Positions 12,075 through 13,335 of a DNA stretch of 13,335 bases are shown in pieces. The stretch spans positions 1-13,335 of the forward strand of contig JALSRF010000233.1 in assembly GCA_026984895.1 (NCBI GenBank), written 5' to 3'. Position 1 is the stretch's first letter. Each line of letters opens with the position of its first letter. The notes below the pieces were generated by a model that saw only the letters and a list, made by a program, of their open reading frames with translations, did not search any database and was not told where the DNA came from. Both the position numbers and the translations under genes were made by a program. This DNA comes from Paracoccaceae bacterium (GTDB lineage: Bacteria > Pseudomonadota > Alphaproteobacteria > Rhodobacterales > Rhodobacteraceae).

Positions 12075-12671
12075 ATGATGTTAGTCGAGCAGACCTCGGT
12101 GCCGAGCGCGGCGCTGCCGGTTGCGCAGTTCAAGGATCACCTGCTGCTGGGCACGGGATTTACCGGCGCCAGCCTGCAGGACCCGGTGCTGGAAAACTAC
12201 TTGCGCGCGGCCATGGCCGCGATCGAGGCGCGCACCGGCAAGGTGTTGCTGGAAAGGCAATACACCTGGAGCCTGACCGCATGGCGCGAGCCCTGCCGAC
12301 AGGCCCTGCCGCTGGCACCGATTTCGGCGGTGACCGCGCTGCGCGTCATCGACCGGCTGGACGTGGCGACGCTGATTGCGCCAACGCTTTACCGTCTGGA
12401 ACGGGACATGCACCGCCCGGTTCTCTGGGGGGCGACCGGAAGCCTGCCGACGATCCCGCCTCTGGGCTCGGCCGAGGTGGATTTCACCGCCGGATACGGT
12501 CCCGCCTGGAGCGACGTGCCCGATGACCTGGGCCAGGCGGTGATGCTGCTTGCGGCGCATTTCTACGAAAACCGCAATGCCGCGAGCGGCGAAAACGTGC
12601 TGCCCTTCGGCGTGTCGTCGCTGATCCAGCGCTACCGCAACGTGCGCATTCTCGGCGGAGGTCGGAAATGA
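12075..12671 (+). CDS. Head-tail connector/adaptor (GTA g6)
   Basis: A 198-residue neck protein in the position of RcGTA g6, which forms the adaptor ring bound to the portal. The family is often labelled 'head-tail connector' or 'phiE125 gp8 family'. Typical features are the helical N-terminal half with DPVLENYLRAAMAAIEARTGKV cut into two helices (~36-57), then the LPLAPISAVTALRVID strand region. VDFTAGYGPAWSDVPDDLGQAVMLLAAHFYENR (~134-166) is seen as separate conserved blocks, and the last part ends in LIQRYRNVRILGG. ATG 12075 has GGAG at 12064-12067 seven bases upstream; ATG 12078 is the next codon. The stop overlaps the next start (ATGA). It opens a tightly coupled g6-g7-g8 set. Confidence 0.85.
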   Translation: MMLVEQTSVPSAALPVAQFKDHLLLGTGFTGASLQDPVLENYLRAAMAAIEARTGKVLLERQYTWSLTAWREPCRQALPLAPISAVTALRVIDRLDVATLIAPTLYRLERDMHRPVLWGATGSLPTIPPLGSAEVDFTAGYGPAWSDVPDDLGQAVMLLAAHFYENRNAASGENVLPFGVSSLIQRYRNVRILGGGRK

Positions 12672-13018
12672 GGCGCAACGCGACACCGCCTGCTCTGAAC
12701 CGGAAGCTGGTGCTGGAAGAGGCACAGCGCGTGCCGGACGGGGCGGGCGGGCAGGTGGAGACCTGGATCGCCCTGGGCACGGTCTGGGCCTCGGTTTCCG
12801 CCGGCACGGGGCGCGAGCGGGCAAGCCAGTTCGTGACCGTTTCCAACGTGGCCTACCGGATCGTGCTGCGCGCGGAGCCCGAAGGCTCGCCGGCGCGCCC
12901 CAAGCCCGATCAGAGGTTTCGGGACGGCAACCGCGTGTTTCGCATCCTGGCGGTCAGCGAGCACGACGCGGGCGCCCATTACCTGATCTGCCACGCGCGC
13001 GAGGAGGTTCTGGCATGA
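12668..13018 (+). CDS. Head closure/stopper protein (GTA g7)
   Basis: A 116-residue small beta-rich protein of the phage head-tail joining family (PF05521 type, SPP1 gp16-like), in the place of RcGTA g7, the stopper ring below the adaptor. Typical blocks are LNRKLVLEEAQRVPDGAGG (10-28), ETWIALGTVWASVSAG, the FRDGNRVFRILAVSEHD strand pair (~84-100) and YLICHAREEVLA at the end. The start overlaps the g6 stop by four bases and the stop overlaps the g8 start by four bases, so all three genes are translationally coupled. It is of normal length for the family. No ribosome site other than the coupled GGAGGTCGG before the start is needed. Confidence 0.85.
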   Translation: MRRNATPPALNRKLVLEEAQRVPDGAGGQVETWIALGTVWASVSAGTGRERASQFVTVSNVAYRIVLRAEPEGSPARPKPDQRFRDGNRVFRILAVSEHDAGAHYLICHAREEVLA

Positions 13019-13335
13019 GCTATGGCATGGCGGCGGCATTGCAGGAGGCGGTCTTCCAGGTCTTGCAGGCGGACACGGCGCTGACGGCGCTGGTGGGGTC
13101 GGACATTTTCGACGCGGCGCCGCCCGGCGCGATCCCGCCGATCTATGTGAGCCTGGGCCCCGAAGAGGTCAGCGACGGGTCGGACCAGACCGGGCGCGGC
13201 GCGGTGCACGAGTTCACCGTTTCGGTGGTCAGCCAGGCGGCCGGGTTCAAGACCGCCAAGAACGCGGCGGCGGCGGTTTCGGATGCGCTGCTTGCATCGA
13301 CGCCGGTTCTGACGCGCGGGCGCATCGTCTATCTG
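13015..13335 (+). CDS. Tail terminator protein, DUF3168 (GTA g8), 5' part
   Basis: The first 107 codons of a gene that runs off the window, so no stop is seen. The N-terminal YGMAAALQEAVFQVLQADTA helix, ALVGSDIFDAAPPGAIPPIY, YVSLGPEEVSDGSDQTG and the VHEFTVSVVSQAAGFKTAK strand-helix segment are typical of DUF3168 (PF11367), the tail completion or terminator family. In RcGTA the g8 product forms the ring that caps the tail tube and joins it to the head. GAGGAGG at 13001-13007 is an excellent ribosome site seven bases before the ATG, which overlaps the g7 stop. I estimate most of the protein is present, given family sizes of around 130-140 residues. The tail tube gene is expected next, outside the window. 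Confidence 0.88.
   Translation, partial: MSYGMAAALQEAVFQVLQADTALTALVGSDIFDAAPPGAIPPIYVSLGPEEVSDGSDQTGRGAVHEFTVSVVSQAAGFKTAKNAAAAVSDALLASTPVLTRGRIVYL

Noticed and set aside
1..13335. CRISPR arrays, insertion sequences, integrase, att sites, rRNA or tRNA genes
   Set aside because: Searched by eye on both strands; no regularly spaced repeats, transposase motifs or RNA gene signatures were found.

Overview
The window looks like chromosomal DNA of a high-GC alphaproteobacterium of the Rhodobacterales (Rhodobacter/Roseobacter type). The evidence is the GC-rich third codon positions, the fabD-fabG-acpP-fabF-mltG gene order, and a gene-transfer-agent (GTA) head cluster matching the order known from Rhodobacter capsulatus (RcGTA). 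No species can be named from the sequence alone.

Left half (1-6785): a type II fatty-acid synthesis neighbourhood. It holds the 3' end of fabD, a membrane-anchored ClpP-like protein gene, a convergent lipoprotein gene on the minus strand, then fabG, acpP, a rhodanese fused to a HigA-like helix-turn-helix domain, fabF and mltG. acpP has its own sigma70-like promoter, a structured leader and a strong intrinsic terminator. The rhodanese-HigA gene and fabF each have a plausible promoter. fabF and mltG overlap and are probably translationally coupled. FabD makes malonyl-ACP, AcpP carries the acyl chain, FabF condenses and FabG reduces; MltG trims nascent peptidoglycan glycan strands.

Right half (6786-13335): the 5' part of a GTA or GTA-like cluster, in order g1 (small terminase), g2 (large terminase), g3 (portal), g4 (prohead protease), g5 (HK97 capsid), g6 (adaptor), g7 (head closure) and g8 (tail terminator, cut by the window end). 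The R. capsulatus g3.5 gene is missing. No integrase, repressor or att site is visible, and base composition matches the flanking genes, so a domesticated GTA fits better than an active prophage. The window does not reach the tail genes, so this is not proven.

The least explained part is the control region before g1. It holds a run of G-tracts with G-quadruplex potential, a near-consensus CtrA box (CTAA-N7-TTAACC), a strong TTGACT-N17-TATACA promoter, and then a strong intrinsic terminator inside the leader, before the first gene. A second terminator with identical arm sequences follows the large terminase gene. Together these suggest cell-cycle-type activation combined with attenuation or antitermination of the GTA operon. 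This is inference and needs transcript data.
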